From JBOFSQ01 sp051651625 (GTDB taxonomy: Bacteria > Planctomycetota > Planctomycetia > Pirellulales > Thermoguttaceae), in assembly GCA_051651625.1 (NCBI GenBank), contig JBOFSQ010000016.1:18058-82057 (forward strand): a stretch of 64,000 nucleotides of DNA, written 5' to 3'. Numbering within the stretch: position 1 is the first letter of the stretch; each line of letters begins with the position of its first letter. Positions 30,206-39,597 of this stretch are shown piece after piece. The notes below the pieces were generated by a model. It did no database searches. It had not been told where the DNA came from and worked only from the letters and a program-made list of their open reading frames with translations. The position numbers were made by a program, and so were the translations under genes.

Positions 30206-30318
30206 TTCGGGAAAGAGGTGGAGATTCACAAACGAAAAACCTGTTGCGGTGCGATTCTAGCCTAACTTGCCAAATAATCAAGGGAAGCCGCAACGCAACG
30301 TGTGGTAGACGCAAGGGT

Positions 30319-30613
30319 GCAGTAAAGTTTTATTGTATGCGAACATTGGTTCGCGGAGTTTTTGCCCCAAAGGGGCGTAAGAACTTAGCCGTGGGTGAGC
30401 GGTATTCCGCGAACCCACGGTACGCGGACACACCAAAACCCGTAGCCCCAACGGGGCGAAAGAGACGATGCGGCCCCAGATTCTTGCGCCCCGTTGGGGC
30501 TTTCTGGATTTTGTGGCTTCCGCACCGTGGGTTCGCTCCGCTCACCCACGGCTAAGCTCTTGCTGCCCCGTTGGGGCAAATGCACCTCACGGTTGCAAGT
30601 GAAACTTTACTAC
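30319..30613. repeat. Repeat family B, complete copy
   Basis: The ends are inverted copies: AGTAAAGTTTTATTG at the left, CAAGTGAAACTTTACTAC at the right. Inside are AACTTAGCCGTGGGTGAGCG and its mirror CTCACCCACGGCTAAGC, and GCCCCAACGGGGCG hairpins. It occupies most of the 500-bp gap before the Tat-exported oxidoreductase. Other copies: 19153-19370 (core), 39240-39550, 45306-45600, 63666-63873. Confidence 0.85.
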
Positions 30614-30733
30614 CCCCAACCCAAACCACTCGTCGCTCGTTCCCTTGACACGTTTCTCAAAAACAGTACACTCGCACGAGTCCACTTTGTGGTTTCTGTT
30701 CGTGTTTTTCACTTTCGCCAAGGAGTCTGTCAG

Positions 30734-32068
30734 ATGTCACATCAAGTTACGTCACGTCGTTCGTTTTTGAAGAGTTCGAGTTTGGCTGTTGCGTCGGCGG
30801 CTGCGGTGGCGTCGGTGCCGCTGCACGTTCACGCCGCTGGGAACGAGACGATCAAAGTTGGTATCGTCGGCACCGGCGGACGCGGTAGCGGTGCCGCGCT
30901 GCAAGCACTAAACGCCGACAAAGGTGCAAAACTCTGGGCCGTCTCCGACGCCTTCACCGACCGCGCAAACGGTTTTCTCGCCGGTGCAAAAGAACAAAAA
31001 CCCGACCAAGTCGATGTCGGCGACCGCGTCTTCCTCGGACTCGGCGGTTACAAAAACGTCATCGACTCGCTCTCTCCCGGAGACGTTGTTATACTTACAA
31101 CACCGTGCGCCTTCCGTGCACTCCACTACGATTACGCCACAAAACGCGGCGTGAACGTCTTCATGGAAAAGGCTCTCGCCGCCGACATTCCAAGTTGCAA
31201 CCGCATTCTCAATGCCAACAAAATCGCCGAAGAGAAAAAACTCAAGGTCGGCGTTGGTCTCAACAATCGTCACTATCCGCCGACCGAAGAAACGATCAAA
31301 CGGATTCAAGACGGTGCCATCGGCGATGTTACGTCGGTTCACGTTTACCGAATGCACGAGCCGTTCGGACTTCGCCCGAAGCGCGACGGCGAGAGCGATC
31401 TCGAACACCAACTCCGCAATATCTTCTGTTACACTTGGACGGCGGGGAGCTGGCTCGTCGATGCGATGGTTCACAACGTCGATGTGGGTTGCTGGGCGCG
31501 AAACAATATGTTGCCGGTCTCGGTGATGGGACAAGGCGGACGAGCCGTTCGCACGTCGCACGACACCGCACACGACCAAGCCGCTTATGAGTTCCAGTTT
31601 CCCGACGGCATTTTTATGAACGTGTTTTTGAGTCAGCGGGCGAAGACGTTCAATGCGTTTCAGTGTACGGTTCAGGGGACGAAAGGGAGTGCGGTGCTCG
31701 GCGAGGGCGTTGGGAAGCCGCGGATTTACGAAGGTTGCATGCCGTCGCGTGCGAAGGTTGCGTGGGAGGCGAAGGACGGAGTTGGTTCCGATTCTTACCA
31801 GATTGAGCACGACCGTCTCTTTAGTGCGATCCGCGAAGGCCGCGACTGGAACGAAGTCGAGCGAAGCATTAACGCAACTGCACTCGGAATCATGTCGCGT
31901 ATGGCGGTCGATTCGGGACAGTTTGTGACGGCGGAAGAAGCGTGGCAATCGAAGTTTGAGTTCGTCCCGAACGTCGATGAACTGACCCTCGACTCCCCCG
32001 CACCAATCCTCCCCAACCCCGACGGCAGCTACCCACAACCAATCCCCGGCGAAACGGCTGCGTATTGA
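30734..32068 (+). CDS. Gfo/Idh/MocA-family oxidoreductase with Tat signal
   Basis: A 444-residue protein with a twin-arginine export signal (SRRSFLKSSSLAVASAAAVA) and then a Rossmann domain with VGIVGTGGRGSG. Further family marks are VFMEKALAADIPSCNR and GVGLNNRHYPPTEET. These NAD(P)-dependent enzymes act on sugars or inositols; exported versions are very common in planctomycetes, with cofactor loaded before export. AAGGAG lies nine bases before the ATG at 30734; the longer frame upstream is repeat B. Substrate unknown. Confidence 0.9.
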   Translation: MSHQVTSRRSFLKSSSLAVASAAAVASVPLHVHAAGNETIKVGIVGTGGRGSGAALQALNADKGAKLWAVSDAFTDRANGFLAGAKEQKPDQVDVGDRVFLGLGGYKNVIDSLSPGDVVILTTPCAFRALHYDYATKRGVNVFMEKALAADIPSCNRILNANKIAEEKKLKVGVGLNNRHYPPTEETIKRIQDGAIGDVTSVHVYRMHEPFGLRPKRDGESDLEHQLRNIFCYTWTAGSWLVDAMVHNVDVGCWARNNMLPVSVMGQGGRAVRTSHDTAHDQAAYEFQFPDGIFMNVFLSQRAKTFNAFQCTVQGTKGSAVLGEGVGKPRIYEGCMPSRAKVAWEAKDGVGSDSYQIEHDRLFSAIREGRDWNEVERSINATALGIMSRMAVDSGQFVTAEEAWQSKFEFVPNVDELTLDSPAPILPNPDGSYPQPIPGETAAY

Positions 32069-32094
32069 CGATTGAGGTTTCCGTAGACAATTTG

Positions 32095-32345
32095 TGCCTT
32101 TGTGAGCAGTTCTTTTTTGCACACAAAGGCACGGAGTCACAGAGAAAAACGGGATTGAGTTGTCCGCAGATTCTCACAGATTTTCGTCTCTCGTTTCTGC
32201 GTCATTTATTGGCAGTTCTTTTTTTCACACAAAGGCACAAAGAGCACAAAGGGCACGAAGAGGATTGAACTTGAAAACGTCCTTTGTGTTCTTCGTGTAC
32301 TTCGTGCCTTTGTGCGAAAAAAAGAACTGCCAATAAAGTATGCAG
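32095..32345. repeat. Repeat family C, one partial and one palindromic copy
   Basis: A partial copy (CACACAAAGGCACGGAGTCA at 32121) is followed by a strong palindrome at 32212-32336 with arms GGCAGTTCTTTTTTTCACAC and the complementary CGAAAAAAAGAACTGCC. The right end carries GTGAACCGTGAACAGTTA, the recurring end motif of the family. This fills the gap between the oxidoreductase and the next small gene. Confidence 0.7.
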
Positions 32346-32378
32346 TCATGTGAACCGTGAACAGTTAAGGATGTTTCA

Positions 32379-32567
32379 ATGTCGCAAACAATTATTCCCG
32401 GGAAAATGGTCAAGATAAAAACTTCTGGTGGTATTTATCCTTCGATGGAAGTTGAAGTTTTCCGTCCGCCTTACAAACCACCGAAAAATGCGGGCGTGAA
32501 TGGTATGCCTATTCAAGTGCCGGTGGCGAACCAGCAACAGCCGTCAGATACGGCAGTGACGAAATAA
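32379..32567 (+). CDS. Small protein of unknown function (62 aa)
   Basis: The frame starts MSQTIIPGKMVKIKTSGGIY and ends with a Gln-rich tail. There is no membrane segment or known motif; its basic, Pro-containing middle (FRPPYKPPKNAG) could bind nucleic acid or protein. It lies 59 bp before a second small gene in the same orientation, so they may be one operon. Support is modest because of size. Confidence 0.5.
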   Translation: MSQTIIPGKMVKIKTSGGIYPSMEVEVFRPPYKPPKNAGVNGMPIQVPVANQQQPSDTAVTK

Positions 32568-32626
32568 ACGATTCGCCTACCTTGCGATGCCCAACGGGGA
32601 AAACGACCATAGAAACAGGAGGTAAT

Positions 32627-32836
32627 GTGACACAACAAGAGCAAGTTATCGAAGCAATGCGTCAAAATGGCGGATATGCTACGCTTGGTTTTCTGAACCA
32701 AAAAGTGGACGTCTCCAAACTGGGGCAAGAAAAAGAGCGTTTCGCAAAAATAACCGCCGCACTTGATTGGGCAAAAACGCACGTTCCAAACGACCAAACA
32801 ACGGACGAAATTTTGGAGCGGTTAGCAAAAGTGTAA
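32627..32836 (+). CDS. Small winged-helix-like protein (69 aa)
   Basis: The GTG at 32627 is preceded by an ideal ribosome-binding site (AGGAGG five bases upstream), which settles the start. The protein begins TQQEQVIEAMRQNGGYATLG, FLNQKVDVSKLG, a pattern like the small helix-turn-helix domains fused to restriction enzymes, where a glycine-rich turn follows the first helix. The second half is two charged helices. It may be a DNA-binding regulator; there is no direct evidence. Confidence 0.6.
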   Translation: MTQQEQVIEAMRQNGGYATLGFLNQKVDVSKLGQEKERFAKITAALDWAKTHVPNDQTTDEILERLAKV

Positions 32837-32869
32837 CCGTTTACAGAATTGACCGCGTTGCCGTTGATA

Positions 32870-33118
32870 TTTTTGCCCCGACGGGGCAGCAATCTCAATA
32901 ACCGGCGGTAAGTGCCGCCGCGATAGCGGCAAGCGTAACCGCCGGTGACGCGAACGAAAATCGTATGCGTCTGTAGGACGCGACTTGTGTTTCGTGGCAA
33001 CCGTCGTGTGCAAAGTCGCGTCTTCCAGACGCACGGATTTTAGGTAGTCGCTACCGTAAGCTGCGCGGAGTACCGCTTGCATACGGTTATTGAAATCGCT
33101 GCCCCGTTGGGGCAAATG
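32870..33118. repeat. Concentric nested inverted repeat
   Basis: Outer arms TTGCCCCGACGGGGCAGC and GCTGCCCCGTTGGGGCAA; next CAATAACCGGCGG and CGGTTATTG; innermost AAATCGTATGCGTCTGTAGG opposite the complement of GACGCGACTT, seen again as AAGTCGCGTCTTCCAGACGC. The whole gap between the small gene and the hydrogenase sensor is this structure, plus the end motif AAACCGTGAACGCTTAC at about 33136. Confidence 0.7.
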
Positions 33119-33166
33119 TGGCAACGTCAACACGGCAAACCGTGAACGCTTACAAGAAACACAACA

Positions 33167-34909
33167 ATGAACCACAGCTACCCAATCTTTACGGCGGAGA
33201 CGCAGTGTCAGGACTGTTTTAAGTGTGTCCGTGGTTGTCCGGTGAAGGCGATCAAGGTGGAGGCGCAGCACGCTTCGGTTGTCTCCGATTTGTGTATTGC
33301 GTGCGGACGGTGCGTTGAGGCGTGTCCGTCGGGCGCGAAGAAAATCCGCGACGATCTCGGTCGCACAAAACAACTGTTGCGGCAGAGCGATCCGGTATAC
33401 GTTTCGCTTGCGCCGTCGTGGGTCAGTGAGTTCAAGGGACTTCCTGCGGCGAAGATGATCGCGTCGCTGCGAAAACTTGGGTTCGCTGGCGTCAGCGAGA
33501 CCGCACTCGGAGCAGAACTGGTCTCGGCAGAAATCGCACGCGCCTTCCGCGAACGGAGCGAAAACAAAGTTGTGATCTCGTCGGCTTGTCCGGTTGCGGT
33601 CGATTTCGTTCGCAAATACTTGCCGGCGTTTTCGGAGTCGATCTCGCCGGTCTTGTCGCCCGCGCTCGCACACGCAAAGTGGCTCCACGAACACTTTGCG
33701 AAAACTGCTCCTAATTCAAACATCAAGGTCGTCTTCATCGGGCCGTGCATCGCCAAGAAGAACGAGGCCGACGCGCACCCAGAGTTAATCGCAACGGCGA
33801 TTCTCTATTCCGATCTCAAGGCGTGGTTTCAAGAAGCAGGGATCGAGCCGTGGAAAATCGAGACGACCGAAGACGACAAGTTCACGCTGGACGAAGCCCG
33901 CGACGGTGTTCTCTACCCGATGGAAGGTGGGATGAACGAGACGATTCAGATGCGCGGTGGGTGCGAAGGGACGCACTTCGTTTCGGTCTCTGGGTTTCAC
34001 GCGATGCGGCAAGCACTCGAAGGTTTCACGCCGCGCGATGTCCGCGAGCCGGTCTTCATCGAGACGCTTGCGTGCGTCGGCGGATGTGTTCACGGTCCCG
34101 GAACTGCCCACGGTGCGCCCGGACTTCTCGAACGACTTCGCGTCATCCGTCACGCTGATTCAGTGTCGGCGATGACGCCAGCGACACACGCACCGCTCGA
34201 CATCGCCGCCACTTATCCCAGTGCGCCGATAAGTCACGAACCGATTAACTTACAGAAAATTCGGCAGACGTTACGACTCGTCGGAAAACACAAACCCGAA
34301 GACGAACTCAACTGCGGCGGCTGCGGTTATGATACCTGCAAAAACTTTGCTATCGCGCTGATTGAGGGGAAGGCGGAGCCGTCGATGTGCATTTCGCACT
34401 TGCGACAACTCGCGCAGAAAAAGTCGAACGCGATCTTGCGGTGCATCCCTGCGGCGGTTGTCATCGTTGATCACACGCTTCATCTTATCGAGTGCAATCG
34501 CCGCTTCGCCGAACTTTCGGGCGAAGACTCTGCCGCCGTCTTCGACACCATCCCCGGAATGGCCGGTTCTGATCTTCGCAAACTGATTCCGTTCACCGAC
34601 ATATTTGAAGATGTGTTGCGAACGGGTACAGAACTCAGCCACGACACGCTCCGTCTCAACGACCGTCTCTTGAGCATCAACGTCTTCAACATCGACCCCG
34701 GTCAAGTTGTCGGCGCGATTTTGTTTGACGTTACGGGGATCGAGTGCCGCCGCGAACAGATCGCCGCCCGCGCACGCGAGGTGATCCACAAAAACCTCTC
34801 GACCGTTCAAGACATCGCCTGCATGCTCGGCGAACACATGGCCGAAACCGAAATCCTACTCCGCTCCATCGCCGACGACTACACCGAATCTGGGGCGAAC
34901 GAGGAGTAG
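33167..34909 (+). CDS. Sensory [FeFe]-hydrogenase-like protein with PAS domain (HydS type)
   Basis: A 580-residue cytoplasmic protein. Two ferredoxin-type clusters (Cys14/17/20/24 and 43/46/49/53) precede a hydrogenase core with all four H-cluster cysteines: Cys141 in SSACP, Cys194 in GPCIAKK, Cys303 and Cys307 in LACVGGC. An additional [4Fe-4S] module follows (LNCGGCGYDTC, C391, C408) and then a PAS domain (about 420-530). In catalytic enzymes the residue before Cys141 is a proton-transfer Cys; here it is Ala, as in the sensory HydS group (group C). So it probably senses hydrogen and signals through the PAS domain. The usual kinase or phosphatase partner is not next to it; yraN follows after a repeat. 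Confidence 0.85.
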   Translation: MNHSYPIFTAETQCQDCFKCVRGCPVKAIKVEAQHASVVSDLCIACGRCVEACPSGAKKIRDDLGRTKQLLRQSDPVYVSLAPSWVSEFKGLPAAKMIASLRKLGFAGVSETALGAELVSAEIARAFRERSENKVVISSACPVAVDFVRKYLPAFSESISPVLSPALAHAKWLHEHFAKTAPNSNIKVVFIGPCIAKKNEADAHPELIATAILYSDLKAWFQEAGIEPWKIETTEDDKFTLDEARDGVLYPMEGGMNETIQMRGGCEGTHFVSVSGFHAMRQALEGFTPRDVREPVFIETLACVGGCVHGPGTAHGAPGLLERLRVIRHADSVSAMTPATHAPLDIAATYPSAPISHEPINLQKIRQTLRLVGKHKPEDELNCGGCGYDTCKNFAIALIEGKAEPSMCISHLRQLAQKKSNAILRCIPAAVVIVDHTLHLIECNRRFAELSGEDSAAVFDTIPGMAGSDLRKLIPFTDIFEDVLRTGTELSHDTLRLNDRLLSINVFNIDPGQVVGAILFDVTGIECRREQIAARAREVIHKNLSTVQDIACMLGEHMAETEILLRSIADDYTESGANEE

Positions 34910-35036
34910 ACGTTCCCAGTTGATTTTGATTGTCGCAAGCGTTCACACCATGTCATTCCCCCGCTGCGCTGGGGGATGGCTACGGCGGAAATCCATCCTG
35001 ACGTTATTTTGTGTACACTGCGCCCGCTCCGATTCG

Positions 35037-35139
35037 GGCACTCGCTTATTCTGGCACTCGCTTATTCGGGCACTCGCTTACGTTTCGTGTTCTTATTAAC
35101 GCAACGCATTAAGAACACGAAGCGTAAGCGAGTGCCCAG
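35037..35139. repeat. Repeat family D, inverted pair
   Basis: Two truncated units and one full unit (GGGCACTCGCTTACGTTTCG) face an inverted unit (AACACGAAGCGTAAGCGAGT) around AACGCAACGCATTAAG, making a hairpin. A variant of the family-E palindrome (CATTCCCCCGCTGCGCTGGG) lies at 34952-34977. Between them the gap of about 280 bp holds no gene. Confidence 0.75.
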
Positions 35140-35188
35140 CATCATAACACGCTAACGACAGCGCGAGCAAAAACCGTGAACACTTACG

Positions 35189-35647
35189 ATGTCACACCGC
35201 CGCACTTCTTGGAGACGTTGGTGGCAGCAACTTGTCCGCGAGGTGTGGACGCTTTACCGCGAGACTTTCGCGCGGCGCATCTTGGCCAAAGACAAACTCG
35301 GACGCGACGGCGAACGTCTGGCGGCAGAGTTTTTGGTGCGGTCTGGTTATCGGATCATCGGTCGCAATCTCCGGCTTGCCGGTGGCGAGGCCGACGTTAT
35401 TGCGCTCGATGGTAACGAAGTTGTCTTTGTCGAGGTGAAGACACGTCGCAGCGATAGACACGGTTCGCCAGAAAACGCCATCGACGACCGCAAACGACGT
35501 GTACTAACGCGGCTGGCGGCGGCGTTTGTACAGCAGCGTCGTTATCGCAAATTGGCGTGGCGAATAGATGTCGTTGCCATCGTTTGGACCGACGGTTCAC
35601 CGCCGCAAATCACACACCACAAAAACGCCATCACCGGCAGTGATTGA
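35189..35647 (+). CDS. yraN: YraN/UPF0102 family endonuclease-like protein
   Basis: A 152-residue cytoplasmic protein with the family signature: GRDGERLAAEFLVRSGYRII, then the nuclease core GGEADVIALDGNEVVFVEVK (Asp and the E-V-K). YraN proteins are predicted Holliday-junction-resolvase-like nucleases; their exact role is unproven. The start at 35189 yields a family-length N-terminal extension of about 35 residues. It ends about 30 bp before the 3' end of rnpB, which is transcribed from the other strand. Confidence 0.9.
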   Translation: MSHRRTSWRRWWQQLVREVWTLYRETFARRILAKDKLGRDGERLAAEFLVRSGYRIIGRNLRLAGGEADVIALDGNEVVFVEVKTRRSDRHGSPENAIDDRKRRVLTRLAAAFVQQRRYRKLAWRIDVVAIVWTDGSPPQITHHKNAITGSD

Positions 35648-35678
35648 CGCATTGCGAACGGTTACGCAGAACAAAATC

Positions 35679-36073
35679 GGATGGCGAGCGGTCTGTAAGC
35701 CGGGTTCTGTTCCGAAGATTTTTAACAAAAACCTTCGGCGACAACCATTTATCTGGGCGTTTCATTGCTGAAACGCTCAAGCGATCTACCCGAACCTCAA
35801 ACGGGGCGGGTCGCCCCTTGGCTCTGTTTGATCTTGCTTCCCGTGGGGTTTGCCGAGCCGGTTGGTCACCCAACCGCTGGTAAGCTCTTACCTCACCATT
35901 TCACCCTTACCGCACACACCACGAATGTGACGCGGCGGCGGTATCTTTCTGTTGCACTTTCCCTGCCCTTACGGACGGTGGACGTTATCCACCACGGTAC
36001 CCTGCGAAGCCCGGACTTTCCTCCCGTCGCGCACTCGGCGCGACGCGCGGCTGCCTGTCTCCACTCGCCACCC
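35679..36073 (-). ncRNA. rnpB: RNase P RNA (bacterial type A)
   Basis: Read on the minus strand, it opens with GGGTGGCGAGTGG and ends with CCGCTCGCCATCC, which pair in a 13-bp P1 helix. The conserved sequences GAGGAAAGTCCGGGCT, GGGCAGGGAAAGTGCAACAG, AAATGGTGAGGTAAGAGC and AACAGAACCCGGCTTA match the RNase P core. It is the catalytic RNA that trims the 5' leader of tRNA. About 395 nt is normal for the class. P1 pairing was used to set the ends. Confidence 0.95.
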
Positions 36074-36256
36074 AACGCGAATGATACCACGTTTTCAACA
36101 CAACGTTAGGGGAGCAAACCAGTCCGCTGACAAGTTGCGTCAATCGTCTGTAGTTATTTTGTTCTCACACGAAGACACGAAAGAGGAAAGAACGTAGAAC
36201 ACGCCGAAAAACGGAAGCCGTGTACACATCAAAAAAATCTGCGACAATGTACCTGT

Positions 36257-37198
36257 ATGGAACAGTCTTGGCTCGAACATCTTGAAACGCTTTTGGCGAC
36301 GACGTTGCCGCACGTTGAGGTCGGCGTCGGTGACGATGCGGCGGTGCTTGCGATTAAATCGCAGCGACTTGTCGTGACGACCGATGCGCTCACCGAGGGC
36401 GTTGACTTTCGTCTCGCTCACGACGACGCTTCACTGATTGGCCGCAAGTCGCTTGCGGTAAACTTGAGTGACATCGCTGCGATGGCGGCAGAGCCGCTGG
36501 CGGCGGTGGTGGCGGTAGTTCTGCCGCGCGACGCCGCACGCGAAATCGCCGACGCCCTCTATCGCGGAATGCGAACTCTCGCAGATGAATTCAACGTCCC
36601 GCTCGTCGGCGGCGACACGAATACTTGGGACGGCGGTTTGGTCATAACCGTGACCGCACTCGGTACGGCGACACCGCGCGGAGTGTGGCGACGAAACGGC
36701 GCGGTTGCGGGCGACAGACTACTTGTCACCGGACAACTCGGCGGGAGTATTCTTGGGCATCAATTCACGTTCACGCCGCGAGTCCGCGAGGCGTCTTGGC
36801 TCCGCGATAGTGCAACGGTTCACGCCGCAATCGACATCAGCGACGGCCTCTCGCTCGACTTGTCGCGTCTCACGCGAGCGTCGGGGTGCGGCGGAATTAT
36901 CGACGCGGCATCGGTACCGATAGCGGATGCTGCGCGGCGTCTCGATGGTGACCCACTCGTTCACGCACTCACCGACGGTGAAGACTTTGAACTTCTCCTC
37001 GCTGTACCGCCTGACGAGGCTGCACGTCTGGTCGAACAGCAACCGCTCCGTGAACGTTTTGGCGTCGTCCTCACCGACATCGGCGAGTGCATCGTCGATT
37101 CTGGGCAGTGGTTGCGTAGCGAAGCTGGCACCATCACGCCACACAAACCGCGCGGCTACGAACACACCCAAAACTCCGCCGCAGGCAACAGTTCGTGA
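36257..37198 (+). CDS. thiL: Thiamine-monophosphate kinase (ThiL)
   Basis: Last step of thiamine diphosphate synthesis: phosphorylates thiamine monophosphate with ATP. The 313-residue protein shows the ThiL/PurM fold motifs: VGVGDDAAVL near residue 23, VVTTDALTEGVDF, the metal-binding VNLSDIAAMAAEP, and VGGDTNTW. C-terminal AIDISDGLSLDLSRL and DGEDFELLLAV also fit. It is followed by thrS after about 100 bp. No other thi gene is near. A partial family-C repeat lies at 36160-36200 upstream. Confidence 0.95.
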   Translation: MEQSWLEHLETLLATTLPHVEVGVGDDAAVLAIKSQRLVVTTDALTEGVDFRLAHDDASLIGRKSLAVNLSDIAAMAAEPLAAVVAVVLPRDAAREIADALYRGMRTLADEFNVPLVGGDTNTWDGGLVITVTALGTATPRGVWRRNGAVAGDRLLVTGQLGGSILGHQFTFTPRVREASWLRDSATVHAAIDISDGLSLDLSRLTRASGCGGIIDAASVPIADAARRLDGDPLVHALTDGEDFELLLAVPPDEAARLVEQQPLRERFGVVLTDIGECIVDSGQWLRSEAGTITPHKPRGYEHTQNSAAGNSS

Positions 37199-37296
37199 AA
37201 GTGCGCACCTCGACGCGACGCGGAAATCGGGTAGAATTGCCCGCTGAATTGTCGTATTCGTGAAAACGTGAACACCCCAAAAACAAGGTTAATCTT

Positions 37297-39243
37297 ATGC
37301 TACAAGTTGTTCTCCCAGATGGAACGGTGAAGGAATATGCGAGTCGTGTTTGTCCGCTTGATGTGGCGGCGGAGATTGGGTCGCGGCTCGCGGCGGCGAC
37401 GGTCGCGGCGCGAGTCGATGGTGAACTCGTCGATGCGCAAATGCCGCTCCCCGAAAGTGGTCGCGTCGCGCTCGAACTGGTCACAACCAAAGACGCCGCC
37501 GCGCTCGACGTGATGCGTCACTCCGCAGCACACCTCATGGCACGCGCCGTGATGCGACTCTTCGGCGACATACAACTCGCGTTCGGCCCAAACACCGAGA
37601 CCGGTTTCTATTACGACTTCGCACTCGCGCACCCGCTCAGCGAAGGCGACTTCACTCGCATCGAAGACGAAATGCGTCGCCTCATCGAAAAAGACGAACC
37701 GTTTGAACGAATCGACCTCGCGCGCGACGAAGCAATCGAAGTCCTGCGAACAACCGGACAACTTCTCAAAGTCGAGCATCTCACTGAAACGCTTGCAGCA
37801 GAAGCGACTGTCTCGTTCTACCGTCAAGGCGAGTTTCTCGACCTCTGTCGCGGGCCGCACATTCCGTCGCCGAAGCGAATCGGTGCGGTCAAACTAATGT
37901 CGGTCGCTGGTGCGTACTGGAAAGGCGACGCCACAAAACAGCAATTACAACGTCTCTACGCAACGGCGTTCTTCGATCAAAAAACGCTCGATGCGTACCT
38001 CACGCAGCTCGAAGAGGCGAAAAAACGCGACCACCGCGTCCTCGGAAAACGGCACGAATTATTCTCCATCGAACAGCAAGTCGGACAAGGACTCGTGTTG
38101 TGGCTTCCGAAAGGGACGATCCTTCGCAAGCAACTTGAACAGTACATCTCCGGCGAACTCGTGAAGCGCGGTTATCAGCAAGTCTGCACACCCGTCATCG
38201 GAAATATCGAACTCTACAAAACGTCGGGCCACTATCCGTACTACGCCGAGAGCCAATTTCCGCCGATCAAAATGCAGGACGGCGACGAGTTTTTGCTGCG
38301 ACCGATGAACTGCCCGCACCACGTTATGATCTACAAAAACAAGCCGCGTTCGTACCGCGATTTGCCGCTGCGAATCGCGGAGTTCGGCTGCGTTCACCGG
38401 TTTGAACAGTCGGGCGAACTCAACGGCCTCACGCGCGTTCGCGGTTTCACTCAAGACGACGCGCACATTTTTTGTACGCCCGATCAAGTCGAAGACGAGT
38501 TTCGTTCGTGTATCGAGATGACGCTGCAAATTTTGAACACAATGGGTTTCCGCGACTTCCAAGTGCGGCTCAGTTTTCGTGACAATGCGAGCGACAAATA
38601 TGTTGGCAAAATTGAAAACTGGAATCGTGCGCAGGCCGCGCTTGAAAACGTTTGTCGCCAGATGGACTTGCCGAGTCTTGAAATCGCGGAAGGCGAAGCG
38701 GCGTTCTACGGGCCGAAGGCCGACTTCGTTGTCAAAGATTGTCTTGGTCGCCGGTGGCAACTTGGGACAGTACAACTCGATTACAACTTGCCGAGTGCGG
38801 AACGATTCGGACTCGAATACGTTGGTGCCGACAACAAACCGCATACACCGGTGATGATTCACCGCGCACCGCTGGGTTCGTTTGAACGGTTCTGCGGCAT
38901 TTTGATTGAACACTTTGCGGCGGCGTTTCCGCTGTGGCTCGCGCCGGAACAGATTCGCATTCTCACCGTCAGCGACAAGTTTAACGACTATGCCCGCGAA
39001 CTCGAAACGACTTTACGCGACGCCAACTTCCGCGTGAGCTGCGACTTGCGGAGCGAAAAAATCGGCGCGAAAATCCGCGACGGGCGGCACGACTTGATTC
39101 CGTACCTTGCGGTCGTCGGCGCGAAAGAAGTTGAGAACAACACCGCGAACGTCCGCAGCCGCACCGCTGGCGAACTCGGCGAAATCGCCATCGCCGATCT
39201 CGCTGCAAGAATGGGTGATGAAGTACGTTTGCGGTCGGTGTAG
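37297..39243 (+). CDS. thrS: Threonyl-tRNA synthetase
   Basis: Charges tRNA-Thr with threonine. The 648-residue protein has the full layout: N-terminal TGS domain (MLQVVLPDGTVKEYASRVCP), editing domain with HSAAHLMARAV and SVAGAYWKGD, class II core with RPMNCPHHVMIYK, and an anticodon-binding domain. The conserved zinc-binding Cys is in MNCPHH. It ends RLRSV, and the TAG stop (39241-39243) lies within the first bases of a family-B repeat. No T-box leader is seen upstream. Confidence 0.97.
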   Translation: MLQVVLPDGTVKEYASRVCPLDVAAEIGSRLAAATVAARVDGELVDAQMPLPESGRVALELVTTKDAAALDVMRHSAAHLMARAVMRLFGDIQLAFGPNTETGFYYDFALAHPLSEGDFTRIEDEMRRLIEKDEPFERIDLARDEAIEVLRTTGQLLKVEHLTETLAAEATVSFYRQGEFLDLCRGPHIPSPKRIGAVKLMSVAGAYWKGDATKQQLQRLYATAFFDQKTLDAYLTQLEEAKKRDHRVLGKRHELFSIEQQVGQGLVLWLPKGTILRKQLEQYISGELVKRGYQQVCTPVIGNIELYKTSGHYPYYAESQFPPIKMQDGDEFLLRPMNCPHHVMIYKNKPRSYRDLPLRIAEFGCVHRFEQSGELNGLTRVRGFTQDDAHIFCTPDQVEDEFRSCIEMTLQILNTMGFRDFQVRLSFRDNASDKYVGKIENWNRAQAALENVCRQMDLPSLEIAEGEAAFYGPKADFVVKDCLGRRWQLGTVQLDYNLPSAERFGLEYVGADNKPHTPVMIHRAPLGSFERFCGILIEHFAAAFPLWLAPEQIRILTVSDKFNDYARELETTLRDANFRVSCDLRSEKIGAKIRDGRHDLIPYLAVVGAKEVENNTANVRSRTAGELGEIAIADLAARMGDEVRLRSV

Positions 39244-39550
39244 TAATTTTTTCTTGCGGTTGTGAATGAGTTATTTGCCCCAACGGGGCAGCAAGAGCTT
39301 AGCCGTGGGCGAGCGAAGCGAACCCACGGTACGGAAGCCCCAAAATCCAGCAAGCCCCAACGGGGGCGCAAGAATCTGGCCACATCAATTTCTTTCGCCC
39401 CGTTGGGGCTACGGATTTTGTTGTGGTCGCTTACCGTGGGTTCGTGGAGTACCACTCACCCACGGCTAAGTTCTTGTCGCCCCGTTGGGGCGACGACACA
39501 CCAACGTAAACTGCTAACCGACCCGCAACTTGCAAGTAAACTTTACTACA
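39240..39550. repeat. Repeat family B, complete copy joined to thrS
   Basis: The left end TGTAGTAATTTTTTC is a degenerate form of TGTAGTAAAGTTT; the right end is CAAGTAAACTTTACTAC. The internal arms AGCTTAGCCGTGGGCGAGCG and CTCACCCACGGCTAAG are present. The stop codon of thrS lies in the left terminus. It fills the gap before the antitoxin gene. Confidence 0.8.
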
Positions 39551-39597
39551 CCCGTTTGCGGTCAAATTTTTAACCACGACAAACACGAGGGGTTCAC

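Noticed and set aside
35692..36109. Short frames over the rnpB region
   Set aside because: The sequence is explained by RNase P RNA with its P1 helix and conserved core on the minus strand.
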